From Comamonadaceae bacterium (GTDB lineage Bacteria > Pseudomonadota > Gammaproteobacteria > Burkholderiales > Burkholderiaceae_C), in assembly GCA_947372865.1 (NCBI GenBank), contig CANBVJ010000005.1, positions 31,455-95,454 of the forward strand: a stretch of 64,000 bases of DNA, in the 5' to 3' direction. A program made the position numbers and the translations under genes. Positions 18,473-28,627 of this stretch are shown piece after piece. The notes below the pieces were generated by a model that had not been told where the DNA came from, did no database searches, and was given only the letters and a program-made list of their open reading frames with translations. How positions within the stretch are numbered: the stretch's first letter is position 1; each line of letters opens with the position of its first letter.

Positions 18473-20101
18473 ATGTTCAAAAATATGGCCATCCACCTTA
18501 CTGATACCCCGCCCCTGCCGACCCAGCGCCAAGATCTGTTGGCCCGTCTGGCTGCGAGTCCGCGCTACGACCTGGCTGTAGTTGGCGGCGGCGCCACCGG
18601 CCTGGGCGTGGCGCTGGACGCCGCCTCGCGGGGCCTGAACGTGGTGCTGGTCGAGGCGCAGGACTTTGCCAAAGGCACCTCCTCGCGCTCTACCAAGCTG
18701 GTGCACGGCGGCGTGCGCTATCTGGCCCAAGGCAATATATCGCTGGTGCGCGAGGCCTTGCGCGAGCGCACCACGGTGCTGCGCAGTGCGCCCCATATTG
18801 CCCAGCCCCTGGCCTTCGTCATGCCCTGCTACCGCTGGTGGGAAACGCCGTTTTACGGTCTGGGCCTGACCCTGTACGACCAACTTGCAGGCAAGGCCGG
18901 CCTGGGCAAGACCGAACTGCTTAGCAGCGCCCAAACCCAGCAGCTCTTGCCCACCGCGCAGACCCAAGGCCTGCGCGGTGGCGTCAAATACTGGGACGGC
19001 CAGTTTGACGACGCCCGCCTGGCCCTGGCCATCGGGCGCACCGCAGCCCAGCACGGCGCTTTGCTTATTAATTACTGCCGCGCCGAGCAGCTTCTTTATA
19101 CAGATGGCAAGATTTCCGGGCTCGAATGCACCGACACGCACACCGGTACCCGCTATTCCATTGAATCGCGCTGCGTGATCAACGCCACCGGTGTCTGGGT
19201 GGACGCCTTGCGCGAACGCGACGGCGCGGCCACCCCTGCAGGTCGCCACGCACCGGTCAAGCCCATGGTCGCCCCGAGCCAGGGCGTGCACCTGGTGGTG
19301 GACGCTGAGTTTTTGCAATCCGATGTGGCGCTGATGGTGCCAAAAACCTCGGATGGCCGCGTCCTGTTTGCCGTGCCTTGGCTTGGTAAAGTCATTTTGG
19401 GCACCACCGACACGCCTTCCAAAGACCTGGCGCTTGAGCCCACGCCCCTCAAAGAAGAGGCGGACTTTATCCTCGGTGAATCCGCCCGCTACTTGCGCAA
19501 GGCACCCACCCGCGCCGACGTCAGAAGCGTCTGGGTCGGCCTGCGCCCCTTGGTCAAACACCACGAGGACGAAGGTGCAACCCAAAAACTCAGCCGCGAA
19601 CACACCGTGATCGTGAGCCGCAGCGGCCTGGTCACCGTGACGGGGGGCAAATGGACGACTTACCGCGTTATGGCCGAAGACGTGCTTAGCGCCTGCTTGG
19701 AGCGCGGCCTGGTAGAGGTCAACTCCTCCTCATGCACCGCCCAGATGACCCTGGTGGGCGCCCCCGCACCTGGCCAAAGCGCCCACAATCCCACGCTGCG
19801 CGACGGCCAGGGCATGCATTCCTATGGAAGCGAACGCACATTCGTGGCCACGCTGCCCGGCGCCGACCGCTGGATTGCCCCGCGCCTGTCCGAAGCCATG
19901 GTGCGCTTTGCCGCCCGTTATGAGTACGCCGCCAGCGTCGAAGACGTGCTGGCGCGGCGCAGCCGACTGCTGTTTCTGGACGCCCGCCTGGCAGCCGATG
20001 TGGCGCCCCAAGTGGCCGAAATCCTGGCGCAAGAGCTCGGCGGCCAACCTAATTTGGCCGAATTCCTGGAATTAAGTGCACATTTCTTGCACGTACCCTG
20101 A
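18473..20101 (+). CDS. glpD: Aerobic glycerol-3-phosphate dehydrogenase
   Basis: FAD enzyme at the inner membrane that oxidises sn-glycerol 3-phosphate to dihydroxyacetone phosphate and passes electrons to quinone. The 542-residue chain has the FAD fold YDLAVVGGGATGLGVALDAASRGLNVVLVEAQDFAKGTSSRSTKLVHGGVRYL near residue 35, the substrate/FAD region GKVILGTTDTPSKDLALEPTPLKEEADFIL, and TVTGGKWTTYRVMAEDV. The C-terminal cap domain ends NLAEFLELSAHFLHV. The start at MFKNMAIHL was chosen with GGGG about 8 nt upstream; a GTG 36 nt earlier is possible. Last gene of the glycerol cluster; the ribosomal spc operon begins right after it. Confidence 0.96.
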   Translation: MFKNMAIHLTDTPPLPTQRQDLLARLAASPRYDLAVVGGGATGLGVALDAASRGLNVVLVEAQDFAKGTSSRSTKLVHGGVRYLAQGNISLVREALRERTTVLRSAPHIAQPLAFVMPCYRWWETPFYGLGLTLYDQLAGKAGLGKTELLSSAQTQQLLPTAQTQGLRGGVKYWDGQFDDARLALAIGRTAAQHGALLINYCRAEQLLYTDGKISGLECTDTHTGTRYSIESRCVINATGVWVDALRERDGAATPAGRHAPVKPMVAPSQGVHLVVDAEFLQSDVALMVPKTSDGRVLFAVPWLGKVILGTTDTPSKDLALEPTPLKEEADFILGESARYLRKAPTRADVRSVWVGLRPLVKHHEDEGATQKLSREHTVIVSRSGLVTVTGGKWTTYRVMAEDVLSACLERGLVEVNSSSCTAQMTLVGAPAPGQSAHNPTLRDGQGMHSYGSERTFVATLPGADRWIAPRLSEAMVRFAARYEYAASVEDVLARRSRLLFLDARLAADVAPQVAEILAQELGGQPNLAEFLELSAHFLHVP

Positions 20102-20108
20102 AAAAACC

Positions 20109-20137
20109 TTGATGCACCAAGATATCTGGTGCATAAT
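20109..20137 (+). promoter_or_regulatory. Promoter of the spc ribosomal operon with an internal inverted repeat
   Basis: TTGATG (-35), exactly 17 bp, then CATAAT (-10), starting 8 nt after glpD ends. TGCACCA / TGGTGCA form a 7-bp inverted repeat (20113-20119 and 20127-20133) that fills the spacer and overlaps the ends of both boxes, as an operator would. The leader to rplN would be about 145 nt. No reading frame is evident in that leader. Confidence 0.7.
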
Positions 20138-20288
20138 CATGGGCTTGGCTCGCAAGAGCTGAGACATCTGCCCAAATGGAGGCAATTCGAGTGGTTCGGA
20201 TTGCAGACAGCGGGCCCAAGACTGACCGGTAGGGCAAAGCGTTCGTAAAGAGTGCTGCGAACAACTGGTGCAAGTTGGGAATAAAGAA

Positions 20289-20657
20289 ATGATCCAAACA
20301 GAATCTCGACTGGAAGTCGCCGATAACACCGGCGCAAAATCCGTGCTTTGTATCAAAGTACTGGGTGGTTCACGTCGCCGCTACGCCAGCGTAGGCGACA
20401 TCATCAAGGTAAGCATCAAAGAAGCTGCGCCCCGTTCACGCGTCAAAAAAGGCGAGGTGTACAGCGCCGTGGTAGTTCGCACTGCCAAAGGCATTCGCCG
20501 CAGTGATGGTTCCTTGGTCAAATTCGACGGCAATGCAGCAGTTTTGCTCAATGCCAAGCTCGAGCCCATCGGCACCCGCATCTTCGGGCCAGTGACGCGT
20601 GAATTGCGCACTGAAAAGTTCATGAAGATCGTGTCCCTGGCACCTGAAGTTTTGTAA
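20289..20657 (+). CDS. rplN: 50S ribosomal protein L14
   Basis: 122 residues, the standard L14 length. It begins [37 protein letters not shown] and ends [15 protein letters not shown]-like. L14 sits at the 30S interface near L19. The start was set at MIQTES rather than the upstream ATG at 20268, because L14 begins with this sequence. It is the first gene of the spc block; rpsQ, its usual upstream neighbour, is replaced by glpD and a fresh promoter. Confidence 0.99.
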   Translation: MIQTESRLEVADNTGAKSVLCIKVLGGSRRRYASVGDIIKVSIKEAAPRSRVKKGEVYSAVVVRTAKGIRRSDGSLVKFDGNAAVLLNAKLEPIGTRIFGPVTRELRTEKFMKIVSLAPEVL

Positions 20658-20666
20658 GGACTGGTC

Positions 20667-20987
20667 ATGAACAAAATTCGCAAAGGCGATCAAGTGATCG
20701 TCATCGCAGGACGCGACAAAGGTAAGCGGGGCGTTGTGTCCCTGCGCAAGGATGATTCCCACGTTGTTGTGGATGGAATCAACCTGGTGAAAAAACACAC
20801 CAAGCCCAATCCTCTCAAGGGCGCCGCTGGCGGCATCGTTGAGAAAACCATGCCGATCCACCAGTCTAATGTCGCGATTTTCAACGTCGCTTCGGGCAAG
20901 GCGGATCGCGTGGGCATCAAGCTGCAGGCTGATGGTAAGCGCGTACGCGTTTACAAGTCCAGCGGCGAAGAAATTAAGGCGGCATAA
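20667..20987 (+). CDS. rplX: 50S ribosomal protein L24
   Basis: 106 residues with the KOW motif at the start ([27 protein letters not shown]) and [32 protein letters not shown]. Assembly-initiator protein of the large subunit that binds 23S rRNA domain I. It lies 9 nt after rplN and 2 nt before rplE. Confidence 0.99.
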   Translation: MNKIRKGDQVIVIAGRDKGKRGVVSLRKDDSHVVVDGINLVKKHTKPNPLKGAAGGIVEKTMPIHQSNVAIFNVASGKADRVGIKLQADGKRVRVYKSSGEEIKAA

Positions 20988-20989
20988 AA

Positions 20990-21529
20990 ATGGCACGTTT
21001 ACAACAGCATTACCGTGAAAAATTGGCCCCCGAGCTGATGGCCAAATTTGGCTTCACTTCGCCCATGCAAGTTCCACGTCTGACCAAAATCACCCTGAAC
21101 ATGGGTGTGAGCGAAGCCGTTGCGGACAAGAAAGTCATGGACAACGCCGTGGCCGATCTGACCAAAATCGCTGGCCAAAAGCCTGTGGTTACGAATTCTA
21201 AGAAGGCCATCGCCGGCTTCAAGATTCGCGAAGGCCAGGCCATTGGTTGCATGGTAACTTTGCGCGGCGTTCAGATGTATGAATTTCTGGACCGCTTTGT
21301 GACTGTGGCTTTGCCTCGTGTTCGCGACTTCCGTGGTATCTCCGGACGCGCATTTGACGGCCGTGGAAACTACAACATCGGCGTTAAAGAGCAGATTATT
21401 TTCCCTGAAATTGAATACGACAAGGTTGACGCCTTGCGTGGTCTCAATATCAGTATTACCACGACTGCGAAGACGGACGAAGAATGCAAAGCATTGCTCG
21501 CCGGTTTCCGTTTCCCGTTCAAGAATTGA
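20990..21529 (+). CDS. rplE: 50S ribosomal protein L5
   Basis: 179 residues, full length. Family sequence [43 protein letters not shown] and the C-terminal [35 protein letters not shown] type ending. Part of the 5S rRNA-L5-L18 particle whose third partner, L18, is encoded further down the operon. Confidence 0.99.
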   Translation: MARLQQHYREKLAPELMAKFGFTSPMQVPRLTKITLNMGVSEAVADKKVMDNAVADLTKIAGQKPVVTNSKKAIAGFKIREGQAIGCMVTLRGVQMYEFLDRFVTVALPRVRDFRGISGRAFDGRGNYNIGVKEQIIFPEIEYDKVDALRGLNISITTTAKTDEECKALLAGFRFPFKN

Positions 21530-21537
21530 GGTGACCA

Positions 21538-21843
21538 GTGGCAAAAATGGCATTAATTGAGCGCGAACTCAAGCGTGACAAATTGGCAGCCAAGTATGCG
21601 AAGAAATACGCAGCCTTGAAAGCAATCGCAAGCGACGTGAAAGTTAGCGAAGACGAGCGTGCAGCAGCCCGCTTGGGTCTGCAAAAGATTCCGCGTAACG
21701 CCAACCCGACCCGCCAGCGTAACCGCTGCGCGATCACCGGACGTCCACGTGGCACATTCCAGCATTTCGGTCTGGCCCGAGCAAAAATCCGCGAAATGGC
21801 GTTTGCAGGGGAAATCCCTGGCATCGTCAAGGCGAGCTGGTAA
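21538..21843 (+). CDS. rpsN: 30S ribosomal protein S14 (zinc-independent form)
   Basis: 101 residues, the long form without the CxxC zinc motif. It contains [41 protein letters not shown], the conserved C-terminus of S14, which binds the small-subunit head. It starts with GTG ([14 protein letters not shown]), with GAGGTGA just upstream. Confidence 0.99.
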   Translation: MAKMALIERELKRDKLAAKYAKKYAALKAIASDVKVSEDERAAARLGLQKIPRNANPTRQRNRCAITGRPRGTFQHFGLARAKIREMAFAGEIPGIVKASW

Positions 21844-21861
21844 GCAGGCAGGAGAACAAAT

Positions 21862-22257
21862 ATGAGTATGAGTGACCCCATTGCCGACCTGTTGACGCGT
21901 ATCCGTAACGCGCAAATGGTTGCCAAAGCTACCGTTCTGGTTCCTTCCTCCAAAGTGAAGGTCGCCATCGCCCAAGTCCTGAAGGACGAAGGCTATATCG
22001 ATGGTTTCAAAGTTTCTACTACAGACGGCAAGTCTGAATTGGAAATCGCCCTGAAATATTACGCAGGTCGCCCTGTTATTGAGCGCATTGAGCGCGTCAG
22101 CCGTCCTGGCTTGCGCGTTTATCGCGGCAGTGACGCGATTCCTCAGGTCCAAAACGGCATGGGTGTGGCTATTGTCACAACGCCCCAGGGCGTGATGACC
22201 GATCGCAAAGCCCGCGCTACCGGTGTCGGTGGCGAAGTTTTGTGCTACGTAGCTTAA
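21862..22257 (+). CDS. rpsH: 30S ribosomal protein S8
   Basis: 131 residues. [46 protein letters not shown] is the S8 N-terminus and [22 protein letters not shown] its C-terminus. S8 binds 16S rRNA helix 21; in E. coli it is the translational repressor of the spc operon at the L5 message. AGGAGAA precedes the first ATG; a second in-frame ATG two codons later is also plausible. Confidence 0.99.
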   Translation: MSMSDPIADLLTRIRNAQMVAKATVLVPSSKVKVAIAQVLKDEGYIDGFKVSTTDGKSELEIALKYYAGRPVIERIERVSRPGLRVYRGSDAIPQVQNGMGVAIVTTPQGVMTDRKARATGVGGEVLCYVA

Positions 22258-22280
22258 CCCTGCATTGAGGAGTAATAAAT

Positions 22281-22814
22281 ATGTCTCGTGTAGGTAAACT
22301 TCCTATTTTGGTCCCGGCTGGTGTTGATGTGACGTTGCAAAACGACCAGATCAATGTTAAAGCTGCGGGCGGCAGCTTGAACTTGGCGCAAAACGCCTTG
22401 GTCAAGATCGTTAACGAAGCCGGTAAATTGAGCTTCTCCCCAGCGAACGATTCTCGCGAATCGGATGCTATGTCGGGCACGATGCGCCAGTTGGTTAACA
22501 ACATGGTGGTGGGTGTGACCAAGGGCTTTGAGAAAAAGCTCACCTTGATCGGTGTGGGTTACAAAGCCCAGGCCACCGGCAACAAGTTGAATTTGGCGGT
22601 GGGCTATTCGCACCCTGTCAATATCGACATGCCCGTCGGCATCACGGTGGCAACGCCGACGCCTACCGAAATTTTGATCAAAGGTGCTGACCGCCAACGT
22701 GTGGGTCAAATCGCCGCTGAGATTCGTGATGTTCGCCCACCCGAGCCCTACAAAGGCAAAGGCATCCGTTATTCGGATGAGAAGATCACGATTAAAGAAA
22801 CCAAGAAGAAATAA
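22281..22814 (+). CDS. rplF: 50S ribosomal protein L6
   Basis: 177 residues. Two L6 repeats are visible, with [32 protein letters not shown] at the start and the signature [25 protein letters not shown] at the end. It binds near the sarcin-ricin loop. GAGGAG lies upstream. Confidence 0.99.
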   Translation: MSRVGKLPILVPAGVDVTLQNDQINVKAAGGSLNLAQNALVKIVNEAGKLSFSPANDSRESDAMSGTMRQLVNNMVVGVTKGFEKKLTLIGVGYKAQATGNKLNLAVGYSHPVNIDMPVGITVATPTPTEILIKGADRQRVGQIAAEIRDVRPPEPYKGKGIRYSDEKITIKETKKK

Positions 22815-22825
22815 GGGGCTGCACC

Positions 22826-23191
22826 ATGTTGACAAAGAAAGAGCAACGTCTTCGCCGGTCCCGTCAGACCCGCATTCGTATTGCAATTCAAGGCGTGGCA
22901 CGCTTGACCGTGAACCGCACCAACTTGCATATTTATGCAACTGTGATTTCTGGCGACGGTGGCAAGGTGTTGGCGACGGCGTCTACCGCCCAGGCCGATG
23001 TGCGCACCGCGCTCGGTGGCTCTGGCAAAGGCGGAAACGTCGCAGCAGCCCAAATGGTTGGCAAGCTTGTGGCTGAAAAAGCCAAAGCCGCCGGCATCGA
23101 AAAAGTTGCATTTGACCGCGCAGGCTTCGCCTACCACGGTCGGGTCAAAGCCTTGGCAGACGCAGCCCGCGAAGCCGGCTTGCAGTTTTAA
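22826..23191 (+). CDS. rplR: 50S ribosomal protein L18
   Basis: 121 residues: [47 protein letters not shown] then [30 protein letters not shown], the standard ending. It binds 5S rRNA with L5. The N-terminal basic stretch is typical. Confidence 0.99.
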   Translation: MLTKKEQRLRRSRQTRIRIAIQGVARLTVNRTNLHIYATVISGDGGKVLATASTAQADVRTALGGSGKGGNVAAAQMVGKLVAEKAKAAGIEKVAFDRAGFAYHGRVKALADAAREAGLQF

Positions 23192-23208
23192 GCAGATCGG
23201 AAATAAAG

Positions 23209-23733
23209 ATGGCTAAAGTACAAGCAAAAATGCAGGGCAAGGCCGAAGGGCCAGAGGACGGTCTGCGCGAAAAGATGATCGCGATCAACCGCGTTACCAA
23301 AGTGGTAAAGGGTGGTCGTATTCTCGGATTTGCAGCACTGACCGTGGTCGGTGATGGCGATGGCCGCATCGGCATGGGCAAGGGCAAATCGAAAGAAGTG
23401 CCTGCTGCCGTGCAAAAAGCGATGGAAGAAGCCCGTCGCAACATGATCAAGGTCAGCCTGAAAAACGGTTCGATCCACCACAAAGTGATGGGCCACCACG
23501 GTGCAGCCAATGTGATGATGGCTCCGGCTCCCAAGGGAACCGGCATCATCGCCGGCGGCCCAATGCGCGCCGTGTTTGAAGTCGTGGGTATCACCGACAT
23601 CGTTGCCAAAAGCCACGGTTCGACCAACCCCTACAACATGGTTCGCGCCACTCTGGACGCATTGTCGGTTTCGACAACGCCCGCCCAGGTTGCTGCCAAG
23701 CGTGGAAAAACAATTGAAGAGATCTTCGTTTAA
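23209..23733 (+). CDS. rpsE: 30S ribosomal protein S5
   Basis: 174 residues (E. coli 167), with the S5 signature [59 protein letters not shown] and [47 protein letters not shown]. The N-terminus is a few residues longer than in E. coli. It acts in mRNA entry and accuracy. Confidence 0.99.
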   Translation: MAKVQAKMQGKAEGPEDGLREKMIAINRVTKVVKGGRILGFAALTVVGDGDGRIGMGKGKSKEVPAAVQKAMEEARRNMIKVSLKNGSIHHKVMGHHGAANVMMAPAPKGTGIIAGGPMRAVFEVVGITDIVAKSHGSTNPYNMVRATLDALSVSTTPAQVAAKRGKTIEEIFV

Positions 23734-23748
23734 TACGGGGTACTGAAC

Positions 23749-23931
23749 ATGACGACACCACAAACAGTAAAAATCCAACTGGTTCGCAGCCCGATTGGAT
23801 GCAAAGAATCCCACCGCGCCACCGTGCGTGGCCTGGGACTGCGCAAGATGAACAGCACCAGCGAGTTGGAAGACACGCCCGCAGTTCGCGGCATGATCAA
23901 CAAGATCAGTTATCTGGTCAAAGTGCTCTAA
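23749..23931 (+). CDS. rpmD: 50S ribosomal protein L30
   Basis: 60 residues: [54 protein letters not shown], the bacterial L30 core. It lies between rpsE and rplO as in other spc operons. Confidence 0.98.
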   Translation: MTTPQTVKIQLVRSPIGCKESHRATVRGLGLRKMNSTSELEDTPAVRGMINKISYLVKVL

Positions 23932-23938
23932 GGGATTA

Positions 23939-24373
23939 ATGATGGAACTCAATGGCATTAAGCCCGCAGATGGCGCTAAACACGCCAAGCGTCGCGTTGG
24001 TCGCGGTATTGGATCTGGCCTGGGTAAAACCGCTGGCCGTGGTCACAAGGGACAAAAATCCCGTTCGGGTGGCTACCACAAGGTAGGCTTTGAAGGTGGA
24101 CAGATGCCTATGCATCGCCGCCTGCCCAAGCGTGGCTTCAAGTCGCATTTGCTGAAATTCAACGCTGAAATCACGCTCACAACTCTCGAGTTGTTGGGTT
24201 TGCCTGAAGTCGACGTGTTGACTTTGAAGCAAGCGGGCTTGATCGGTCAAATCGCCAAGGTCGTGAAAGTGATCAACACCGGTGCAATCACCAAGGCCGT
24301 CAAATTGACTGGTTTGAGTGTGACTGCTGGCGCCAAAGTGGCCATTGAGGCTGCTGGCGGAAGCATCGCTTAA
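23939..24373 (+). CDS. rplO: 50S ribosomal protein L15
   Basis: 144 residues. [43 protein letters not shown] and [19 protein letters not shown] are the L15 signatures. Two adjacent ATG codons (23939 and 23942) could both serve; the second gives the usual MELN start. It lies 23 nt before secY. Confidence 0.99.
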   Translation: MMELNGIKPADGAKHAKRRVGRGIGSGLGKTAGRGHKGQKSRSGGYHKVGFEGGQMPMHRRLPKRGFKSHLLKFNAEITLTTLELLGLPEVDVLTLKQAGLIGQIAKVVKVINTGAITKAVKLTGLSVTAGAKVAIEAAGGSIA

Positions 24374-24396
24374 ATCTGGCTTTTCGAGATATACCC

Positions 24397-25707
24397 GTGG
24401 CAACAAACGCAGCACAATCCAACAAGACGGACAAGTTCGGCGACCTGCGTCGTCGACTGATGTTCCTTTTGTTGGCGCTGGTGGTGTACCGCATTGGTGC
24501 GCACATTCCGGTGCCTGGCATTGATCCCAACCAACTGCAACAGTTGTTCAAGGGTCAGCAAGGCGGCATATTGAGCTTGTTCAATATGTTTTCGGGTGGC
24601 GCACTGTCGCGTTTCACGATTTTTGCGCTTGGAATCATGCCGTATATCTCGGCGTCTATCATCATGCAATTGCTCGGCTACGTATTGCCGGCGTTTGAGC
24701 AGATGAAAAAAGAAGGCGAAGCGGGTCGCCGCAAAATCACGCAGTACACGCGTTACGGAACACTGGGCTTGGCCCTGTTCCAGTCGGTTGGTATTTCGCT
24801 GGCGCTTGAGGCGTCGGCAGGTCTGGTAGTTTCTCCAGGCATGGGATTTCGTGTCACTTCGGTGGTAACACTGACGGCCGGGACCATGTTTTTGATGTGG
24901 CTGGGTGAGCAGATTACCGAGCGCGGCTTAGGTAACGGTATCTCTATTCTGATTTTCGGTGGTATTGCGGCAGGCTTGCCCAATGCGATCGGTGGTTTGC
25001 TTGAGCTGGTGCGAACCGGGGCCATGAGCATTATTGTGGCGCTGCTGATTGTAGTGCTGGTTGCTTTGGTGACCTACTTTGTGGTGTTCGTGGAGCGCGG
25101 TCAACGCAAGATTCTGGTGAATTACGCCCGACGCCAGGTAGGTAATAAGGTGTACGGCGGTCAATCGTCGCACTTGCCTCTGAAGCTGAACATGGCGGGT
25201 GTTATTCCCCCCATCTTCGCCTCATCTATCATTTTGTTGCCCGCTACCATCGCTAACTGGTTTAGCTCCGGTGAATCCATGCGCTGGTTGAAAGATATTG
25301 CCGGCACCTTGAGTCCTGGTCAGCCCATCTATGTGATGTTGTACGCCAGTGCGATTGTGTTCTTTTGCTTCTTCTACACCGCTTTGGTGTTCAACAGCCG
25401 TGAGACGGCGGACAATCTGAAGAAAAGCGGCGCTTTCATCCCCGGTATTCGCCCCGGTGACCAGACTGCCAAGTACATAGACAAGATTCTGCTGCGCCTG
25501 ACACTGGCGGGCGCTGTGTACATCACCTTTGTGTGTCTGTTACCCGAGTTTTTGATATTGAAATACAACGTGCCATTTTATTTTGGTGGTACGTCGCTTT
25601 TGATTATTGTTGTGGTGACCATGGATTTCATGGCCCAGGTCCAGAACTACATGATGTCGCAGCAATACGACTCCTTGTTGAAGAAGGCCAGCTTCAAGTC
25701 GTCTTAA
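24397..25707 (+). CDS. secY: Protein translocase subunit SecY
   Basis: Channel subunit of the SecYEG translocase, 436 residues with ten membrane segments. Recognised from [28 protein letters not shown], the plug region [39 protein letters not shown], and the cytoplasmic [18 protein letters not shown] and [23 protein letters not shown] loops contacted by the ribosome and SecA. The start codon is GTG. It is encoded in the spc operon as in most bacteria. Confidence 0.99.
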   Translation: MATNAAQSNKTDKFGDLRRRLMFLLLALVVYRIGAHIPVPGIDPNQLQQLFKGQQGGILSLFNMFSGGALSRFTIFALGIMPYISASIIMQLLGYVLPAFEQMKKEGEAGRRKITQYTRYGTLGLALFQSVGISLALEASAGLVVSPGMGFRVTSVVTLTAGTMFLMWLGEQITERGLGNGISILIFGGIAAGLPNAIGGLLELVRTGAMSIIVALLIVVLVALVTYFVVFVERGQRKILVNYARRQVGNKVYGGQSSHLPLKLNMAGVIPPIFASSIILLPATIANWFSSGESMRWLKDIAGTLSPGQPIYVMLYASAIVFFCFFYTALVFNSRETADNLKKSGAFIPGIRPGDQTAKYIDKILLRLTLAGAVYITFVCLLPEFLILKYNVPFYFGGTSLLIIVVVTMDFMAQVQNYMMSQQYDSLLKKASFKSS

Positions 25708-25813
25708 CTGGTAAAAGTTAGGCAACTTAAGGCGAGCAAGTTGGTTTTGGAGTTGGTAAATCTGTCAAAATGGCGGGTTGCACAAGAGTTGTAAAAGTTT
25801 TAGGAGAGAAAAA

Positions 25814-25927
25814 ATGAAAGTCTCGGCTTCGGTCAAGAAAATTTGCCGTAACTGCAAAATCATTCGTCGTAAAGGCGTTGTGCGTGTGATCTGTACTGAT
25901 CCACGTCACAAACAACGCCAGGGTTAA
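25814..25927 (+). CDS. rpmJ: 50S ribosomal protein L36
   Basis: 37 residues, too short for the ORF track: [20 protein letters not shown], then [17 protein letters not shown]. The CxxC...C...H zinc ligands mark the zinc-binding form. TAGGAGAG is the ribosome site. A 106-nt gap separates it from secY; infA, which sits here in Burkholderia, is absent. The gap has only a weak promoter-like TTGGTT-19-CAAAAT, which may or may not be used. Confidence 0.98.
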   Translation: MKVSASVKKICRNCKIIRRKGVVRVICTDPRHKQRQG

Positions 25928-25951
25928 TGGCTAGAGTTTAAGAGGACGTAA

Positions 25952-26317
25952 ATGGCACGTATCGCTGGTATCAATATTCCGCCGCAAAAGCATTCTGAGA
26001 TCGGTCTGACCGCAATCTTTGGAATCGGACGCACACGCGCTCGCAAAATCTGCGAAGCATGTGGCATTGCATATTCCAAAAAGGTCAAGGACTTGACCGA
26101 CGGTGACCTCGAAAAAATTCGCGATGCAATCGCCGAATTCACTATCGAGGGTGACTTGCGCCGGGAAACCACCATGAACATCAAGCGATTGATGGACATC
26201 GGTTGCTACCGTGGCTTTCGCCATCGCCGTGGTTTGCCCATGCGCGGACAGCGCACACGCACCAATGCACGTACCCGCAAAGGCCCGCGCAAGGCTGCTG
26301 CATCTCTGAAGAAATAA
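25952..26317 (+). CDS. rpsM: 30S ribosomal protein S13
   Basis: 121 residues: [39 protein letters not shown], with the S13 signature [29 protein letters not shown] and a basic tail AAASLKK that reaches the tRNA sites. First gene of the alpha operon together with rpmJ. Confidence 0.99.
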   Translation: MARIAGINIPPQKHSEIGLTAIFGIGRTRARKICEACGIAYSKKVKDLTDGDLEKIRDAIAEFTIEGDLRRETTMNIKRLMDIGCYRGFRHRRGLPMRGQRTRTNARTRKGPRKAAASLKK

Positions 26318-26336
26318 GACGGATTAAGACAACACT

Positions 26337-26741
26337 ATGGCAAAAGCTCCTTCAAACAGCGCCGCACAACGTGTCCGCAAGAAAGTCCGCAAGAATGTGG
26401 CGGATGGTATCGCCCACGTGCATGCGTCTTTCAACAACACCATCATCACGATCACGGACCGCCAAGGCAACGCCTTGTCGTGGGCTTCGTCGGGTGGCCA
26501 GGGTTTCAAAGGCTCACGCAAGTCGACGCCTTTCGCTGCCCAGGTAGCTTCTGAAGTGGCCGGTCGCGCTGCTTTGGAACAAGGTATCAAGAACCTCGAC
26601 GTCGAGATCAAGGGCCCCGGCCCCGGTCGCGAATCGTCGGTGCGCGCTTTGGCCGCACTCGGTATCCGGATTAATATGATTGCTGACGTGACACCGGTGC
26701 CGCACAACGGTTGCCGCCCACAAAAGCGCCGTCGTATCTAA
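26337..26741 (+). CDS. rpsK: 30S ribosomal protein S11
   Basis: 134 residues (E. coli 129) with [51 protein letters not shown] and the ending [20 protein letters not shown]. Platform protein near the Shine-Dalgarno helix. Confidence 0.99.
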   Translation: MAKAPSNSAAQRVRKKVRKNVADGIAHVHASFNNTIITITDRQGNALSWASSGGQGFKGSRKSTPFAAQVASEVAGRAALEQGIKNLDVEIKGPGPGRESSVRALAALGIRINMIADVTPVPHNGCRPQKRRRI

Positions 26742-26759
26742 TTTTTCAACAAGCCCACC

Positions 26760-26798
26760 GCCGACAACGACAGTTGTCGGCTCCCGCATTTTGTGCGG
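26760..26798 (+). promoter_or_regulatory. Two tandem hairpins in the rpsD leader
   Basis: A perfect 9-bp stem GCCGACAAC-GACA-GTTGTCGGC, then CCGCA-TTTTG-TGCGG, lie in the 82-nt gap between rpsK and rpsD, ending about 25 nt before the rpsD start. S4 is the classical autoregulator of the alpha operon, so an S4-responsive or attenuating leader is plausible; this is inference. Confidence 0.55.
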
Positions 26799-26823
26799 CA
26801 GATGACATAAAAAGGAAGTTCAA

Positions 26824-27447
26824 GTGGCACGCTATCTAGGCCCCAAGGCCAAACTCTCACGCCGTGAAGGCACGGACCTGTTTCTCAAGAGCGCTCGTCG
26901 CGCCATTGGAGACAAGGCCAAATTCGACTCCAAGCCCGGTCAGCATGGCCGCACCTCTGGCGCCCGCACCTCCGACTACGGACTGCAATTGCGCGAGAAG
27001 CAAAAAGTCAAGCGCATGTACGGTGTGCTGGAGCGTCAATTCCGCCGTTATTTTGAAGAAGCTGATCGTCGTAAGGGCAACACCGGTGCTAACCTCTTGT
27101 TCTTGCTCGAGTCGCGCTTGGACAACGTCGTTTACCGCATGGGCTTTGGCTCCACACGCGCTGAAGCGCGTCAGTTGGTGTCACACAAGGCTATTACCGT
27201 GAACGGTCAATCGGTCAATATCCCTTCTTACATGGTCAAGGCCGGCGATATGCTCGCCATCCGTGACAAGTCCAAGAAGCAAAACCGCATTGCTGAAGCC
27301 CTGCAATTGGCACAACAAGTTGGCATGCCTTCTTGGGTGGACGTGAACGCTGACAAGGCAGAGGGCACCTTCAAGGCTGTTCCTGACCGTGACATGTTTG
27401 GTGCTGATATCAACGAATCGCTGATTGTTGAGTTGTACTCACGCTAG
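26824..27447 (+). CDS. rpsD: 30S ribosomal protein S4
   Basis: 207 residues. [43 protein letters not shown]4 domain [52 protein letters not shown], and C-terminal VELYSR. Primary 16S binder, and in E. coli translational repressor of the alpha operon. There are no N-terminal zinc cysteines. It starts with GTG after AAGGAAG. The 107-nt spacing to rpoA contains further hairpins. Confidence 0.99.
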   Translation: MARYLGPKAKLSRREGTDLFLKSARRAIGDKAKFDSKPGQHGRTSGARTSDYGLQLREKQKVKRMYGVLERQFRRYFEEADRRKGNTGANLLFLLESRLDNVVYRMGFGSTRAEARQLVSHKAITVNGQSVNIPSYMVKAGDMLAIRDKSKKQNRIAEALQLAQQVGMPSWVDVNADKAEGTFKAVPDRDMFGADINESLIVELYSR

Positions 27448-27478
27448 TTGCGTTTGGGTCGTTTTTATTGTCCCTATT

Positions 27479-27533
27479 ACGCAGCTTGCTGCGTTTTAGG
27501 CGCTTCACCAGCCTTACCGACGTAACGAGTCGG
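27479..27533 (+). promoter_or_regulatory. Hairpins in the rpsD-rpoA spacer
   Basis: ACGCAG-CTTG-CTGCGT followed by TTTAGG resembles a weak terminator or attenuator. A second stem CCGAC-GTAACGA-GTCGG ends shortly before the rpoA ribosome site (GAGAGGAAG). These may tune the ratio of RNA polymerase alpha to ribosomal proteins. Confidence 0.4.
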
Positions 27534-27554
27534 GGGTATTGAGAGGAAGTTTGA

Positions 27555-28544
27555 ATGCAAAATAATTTGTTGAAGCCGAAGTCAATCAGTGTCGAGCAAG
27601 TCGGTCTGAACCGCGCCAAAGTGGCTTTGGAGCCCTTTGAACGTGGTTATGGCCACACGCTCGGAAACGCGCTGCGTCGCGTTTTGCTCTCTTCGATGCC
27701 CGGCTACGCCGCCACCGAAGTGACGATTGCCGGCGTCTTGCACGAGTACTCGTCGATTGACGGCATCCAGGAAGATGTGGTCAATATCTTGCTGAACCTC
27801 AAGGGCGTGGTCTTCAAGTTGCACAACCGCGACGAAGTTACCCTGAGCCTGCGCAAGGACACCGAAGGCGTGGTTACTGCCGCCGACATCCAGACGCCGC
27901 ACGACGTTGAAATCATCAACCCTTCGCACGTCATTGCCCATCTGTCTTCGGGCGGCAAGCTCGACATGCAGATCAAGGTCGAAAAAGGCCGTGGTTATGT
28001 GCCCGGTTCCATGCGTCGCCACGCGGACGAGCCCACCAAGTCCATCGGTCGTATGGTGTTGGATGCGTCGTTCTCGCCTGTGAAGCGCGTGAGCTACGTG
28101 GTTGAAAGCGCTCGCGTTGAGCAGCGTACCGATTTGGACAAGCTGGTGGTGGACATTGAAACCAACGGTGCTGTCAGTGCCGAAGACGCGGTCCGCTCGT
28201 CGGCCCGCATCTTGGTGGAACAGCTCGCTGTGTTTGCACAGTTGGAAGGCAATGAGTTGCCAGGCTTTGGTCCCGCAGCGTCTAGCCGCGAAGCCAAGTT
28301 TGACCCGATTTTGTTGCGTCCGGTCGATGAGCTCGAACTCACGGTACGCTCTGCGAACTGCCTGAAGGCTGAGAACATCTATTACATCGGTGACCTGATC
28401 CAGCGCACCGAGAACGAGTTGCTCAAGACGCCTAATTTGGGCCGTAAATCGCTCAATGAGATCAAGGAAGTTTTGGCTTCTCGCGGTCTGACGCTTGGCA
28501 TGAAGCTGGAAAGCTGGCCGCCTGCGGCGCTTGAAAAGCGTTAA
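27555..28544 (+). CDS. rpoA: RNA polymerase alpha subunit
   Basis: 329 residues, the E. coli length. The N-terminal assembly domain has [53 protein letters not shown] linker follows at about 235-250. The C-terminal DNA-binding domain has [60 protein letters not shown], with the UP-element and activator contact residues. It lies in the alpha operon between rpsD and rplQ, as usual. Confidence 0.99.
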   Translation: MQNNLLKPKSISVEQVGLNRAKVALEPFERGYGHTLGNALRRVLLSSMPGYAATEVTIAGVLHEYSSIDGIQEDVVNILLNLKGVVFKLHNRDEVTLSLRKDTEGVVTAADIQTPHDVEIINPSHVIAHLSSGGKLDMQIKVEKGRGYVPGSMRRHADEPTKSIGRMVLDASFSPVKRVSYVVESARVEQRTDLDKLVVDIETNGAVSAEDAVRSSARILVEQLAVFAQLEGNELPGFGPAASSREAKFDPILLRPVDELELTVRSANCLKAENIYYIGDLIQRTENELLKTPNLGRKSLNEIKEVLASRGLTLGMKLESWPPAALEKR

Positions 28545-28627
28545 TTAAATTTGAGCCCTTGTGGCTCAGCGCCCAGAGCAGTACCTGGTACGGCTGCTCG
28601 TAAATAGTAGATTGAAGGAAATTAAAA

